DNA of 14,902 nt from Mageeibacillus sp. UBA5770 (GTDB lineage: Bacteria > Bacillota_A > Clostridia > Saccharofermentanales > Saccharofermentanaceae), in NCBI GenBank assembly GCA_002418705.1, contig DIEQ01000017.1, forward strand, positions 1 through 14,902. The letters run 5' to 3'. Under the pieces are notes generated by a model. That model worked only from the letters and a program-made list of their open reading frames with translations, did not search any database and had not been told where the DNA came from. Position 1 is the stretch's first letter. Each line of letters opens with the position of its first letter. Both the position numbers and the translations under genes were made by a program. Shown here piece by piece: positions 12,658 through 14,902 of this stretch.

Positions 12658-14902
12658 TTATTCATATTTGATGCTCGCAATCAGGTTCTGGCGTGCAGCC
12701 ATGGATGCGGGGATCAGTGCGGACAGGATGAGCAGTAGGAGGGCGGCTGCCGCAAAGAGCGCATATATATCGACAGAGTAATGTATTCTGATCGGTCCGA
12801 CGATCGTACTGATGATGTTCGGTACAATCGAGAGAAGCAGTGTTGCGCCGACGCATCCGGCGGCAACGGATATGAGTCCCGTTAACGTTGATTCGAGGAT
12901 GATGATTCGGGAGATCCTGGATCTGTCGGCACCGATGGAACGGTAGATCGCAAACGTCTTTTTTCTCTCCAGAAATGACAGGACGAGATTATTTGCAATG
13001 CCGACGACACTGATGAGAAGCGCGACCTGGGTAAAGGTCTTCAGTACCGTAAAGACGGCGATGATTCCATCGCTGCTTCGCTTCTCTAATTCCGCATGGG
13101 TTGCCGAGTACCGAATATCCGTGAGAAATTCGTTTTTGAGACTGTCCTGTACTTTGGACGAATCTCTGTCCGTATTGATAAGAATGGTCGAATATCCAAG
13201 CGGATTTGCGTCTTTTTTCAGGTTTTCAGCGGAGACCAGCGCCAGTTTCCCCAAATCCCAGAGCGTATCAAAAATTCCGGCGACGGTGTATTCTGCTTTT
13301 GTGTTGTTGAACGTAAGCGTAAGTTTGTCGCCCTGTTTTGCACCGATCAAGTCAGCCATACGCGATGCGAGAATTATGCCACGCTCTTCGTTCATTTTCC
13401 GGATGGTATCTTCCTTGTCACCTACAAAGGATAAATTCCAGAAGTCAAAATAATTATCGCTCTGAATGCCGTAAAGGTTCGTGATCGGCTCACTGCTGCC
13501 TTCTATCGGAACCATATTCAATTTGTATGTCGGGCTTACCTGCGATACACCGGGGTGTTCTGCAAGTCTTGCGATGTCTCCGTCGTCGGCATTGTTATAT
13601 ACGACATACAGATCGAATTTTGTTGTTTCGGAGAACATGAGATCCAGCTCCCGGCTCAAAGACCCACTGAGTGTATAGATAAAAATCAGGCTGGCAAGGC
13701 TGATACATGTCAGGATGGTATTGTTTGTAAGGCTTCGGTTTCCGCGGATATTGCGGGCGGCGATTGCCAGTATATTTCCTTTAGCTGCAATACCGATGCG
13801 GGAAATCAGATTGCCCGTAAGACGGCATATCGACGGGATAAGCAGGATTATGCCGACAAGAGCACCCGTCATACAGACGGAATTTCCGGCAATCGCAGCG
13901 ATCATCGATTTCGGAAGAAAAGACGGAACGATCATAGAAACAACAATCAGTACCGCACCGATAAGTGCGTTGATCCAGCTGCTTTCCTTCTGTGCCAGAT
14001 CCGCCCCGAGAAGAACCTCCTTCAAAGGACGTCTCGAACTGCCGATGATCGGTGCCGCTGAACTCAAGACCGAAAGAATTACGGCGAAAGCGAAAGTGGC
14101 GGCAGCATAAAAAGGATTGATCTTCAGTGCCGAAGCGACATCTGTAATCCATGAGGGGGCGTTTATGGAAAGGATTTTCTCCGATGCCGGGTATCCCATA
14201 AGGATTCCCGCGAGACCGCCGGCCGCGCCGATGACTGCGCTTTCAGTGAGGAAAATGGAGGTCATTCTCTTTTTGGTTGCACCGACGCTTCGGAACGTTC
14301 CTATAACAGGCAATCGTTCCGTTGTAATTACGCGATAGGAGGTGTAAATAATGAATGCGCTGACCAGAATCGCGAAGATTGATACAATGAGAAATGACAC
14401 AGAAGAGTCAGCTGAATTTGAGCTGATGCGAGAGGGGCTCAGGGAATCCTCGACAGCACTGTTCGGATAAAGAGACGACAGCTTTTTGATGATGTCCTCC
14501 TTTGCCACGCCGTCCTTCAAACCAAGAAATACGACGTTCGGGATCCCTTCCGTTTCGAAAATTTCATCGAGGCGATCCTTATTCATGATCATAACGGCAA
14601 TATGTGCCTCGTCGATGAAGATTCCTTTTGACTGACAGACCGCAGCAATTTTGTAAGTACCGGGATGTGCATGGACATTAAGATCAATCGAATCACCGGC
14701 TTTGTATCCTAAGCGCTCCGCCGTAAAAGAGCTGATGATCAATTCGTCCTCTGCAAGAGAAGTCGGTGTACGACCTGCAAAGGAAAGCTCAGTAAAAGAA
14801 GACAGCGTGTCCAAATCGGCCCCCCATACGCTGAAATACTCCGACTCTTCGACGGTAGGCTCATACAGGACATGACACTTAAAAGCCTGGAGAACATAGT
14901 CG
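12658..14902 (-). CDS. Large FtsX-type ABC permease, 5' partial (about 748 residues visible)
   Basis: The frame is open to the window edge; a TTG at 14814 is internal, since coding-like sequence (including VLQAFKCHVLYEP) continues past it. Visible order: part of an extracytoplasmic domain; a first FtsX domain (SFLIVSIFAILVSAFIIYTS, then VIGTFRSVGATKKRM); a central block of about four membrane segments; the second long extracytoplasmic domain after NIRGNRSLTNN; and a second FtsX domain (TFTQVALLISVVGIANNLVL, then ERKKTFAIYRSIGADRSRI) ending with three membrane helices. The duplicated FtsX halves with two large outside domains are the fused-permease architecture of Bacillota exporters for peptides or cell-wall-acting compounds. 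Stop TAA at 12658-12660. Confidence 0.9.
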   Translation of the reverse strand, partial: DYVLQAFKCHVLYEPTVEESEYFSVWGADLDTLSSFTELSFAGRTPTSLAEDELIISSFTAERLGYKAGDSIDLNVHAHPGTYKIAAVCQSKGIFIDEAHIAVMIMNKDRLDEIFETEGIPNVVFLGLKDGVAKEDIIKKLSSLYPNSAVEDSLSPSRISSNSADSSVSFLIVSIFAILVSAFIIYTSYRVITTERLPVIGTFRSVGATKKRMTSIFLTESAVIGAAGGLAGILMGYPASEKILSINAPSWITDVASALKINPFYAAATFAFAVILSVLSSAAPIIGSSRRPLKEVLLGADLAQKESSWINALIGAVLIVVSMIVPSFLPKSMIAAIAGNSVCMTGALVGIILLIPSICRLTGNLISRIGIAAKGNILAIAARNIRGNRSLTNNTILTCISLASLIFIYTLSGSLSRELDLMFSETTKFDLYVVYNNADDGDIARLAEHPGVSQVSPTYKLNMVPIEGSSEPITNLYGIQSDNYFDFWNLSFVGDKEDTIRKMNEERGIILASRMADLIGAKQGDKLTLTFNNTKAEYTVAGIFDTLWDLGKLALVSAENLKKDANPLGYSTILINTDRDSSKVQDSLKNEFLTDIRYSATHAELEKRSSDGIIAVFTVLKTFTQVALLISVVGIANNLVLSFLERKKTFAIYRSIGADRSRISRIIILESTLTGLISVAAGCVGATLLLSIVPNIISTIVGPIRIHYSVDIYALFAAAALLLLILSALIPASMAARQNLIASIKYE

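Noticed and set aside
13555..14110. Plus-strand open frames opposite the permease
   Set aside because: Antisense to a well-supported FtsX-type permease; composition is that of a reversed coding strand.

Overview
The window looks like a stretch of a low-to-moderate G+C Bacillota (Clostridia-type) chromosome. The case rests on strong AGGAGG-type ribosome binding sites, frequent GTG/TTG starts, a LytTR/DUF3021 pair next to a MacB-like ABC exporter, and an IS630-type transposase remnant. No species can be named from the sequence alone. Most of the window (about 1-10.8 kb) is AT-rich and littered with fossils of mobile DNA. The last 4 kb (10.8-14.9 kb) is visibly richer in G+C and is a compact, intact operon.

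Layout. Position 1-287 is the C-terminus of a protein that resembles a gluzincin metallopeptidase. Next comes a 79-nt repeat (541-619) whose 3' end looks like the T-arm and CCA end of a tRNA-Ser, followed by a perfect terminator. A second copy (10564-10642, about 89% identical, same orientation, also followed by a strong hairpin) lies 10.0 kb further on. Between the copies are: a metallophosphoesterase (minus); an AbiEi-type antitoxin cut to 70 codons but with promoter and palindromic operator intact; a decayed reading frame converging on it; an intact Fic protein (minus); a wrecked IS630 transposase; two translationally coupled small membrane proteins (minus); a fossil 3' half of tRNA-Lys(CTT); and a two-gene minus-strand signalling operon. 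Right of the second repeat is a 34-codon scrap of an AAA/ABC-type ATPase.

The signalling operon (7090-10188, then 4652-7078, 11 nt apart) encodes a CheB-CheR-PAS-coiled coil-PAS-PAS fusion and a PAS-PAS-PAS-GGDEF-HD-GYP protein. Every catalytic motif I checked in both is intact. There is no chemoreceptor, CheA or histidine kinase in view. This is the most interesting unit: a receptor-methylation module physically linked to synthesis and breakdown of c-di-GMP.

The right-hand operon (minus, 14902 down to 10814) runs: large FtsX-type permease (N-terminus outside the window), ABC ATPase, LytTR regulator with an unfamiliar N-terminal region, DUF3021-like membrane protein. It is the usual layout of a self-regulated ABC export or peptide-resistance locus.
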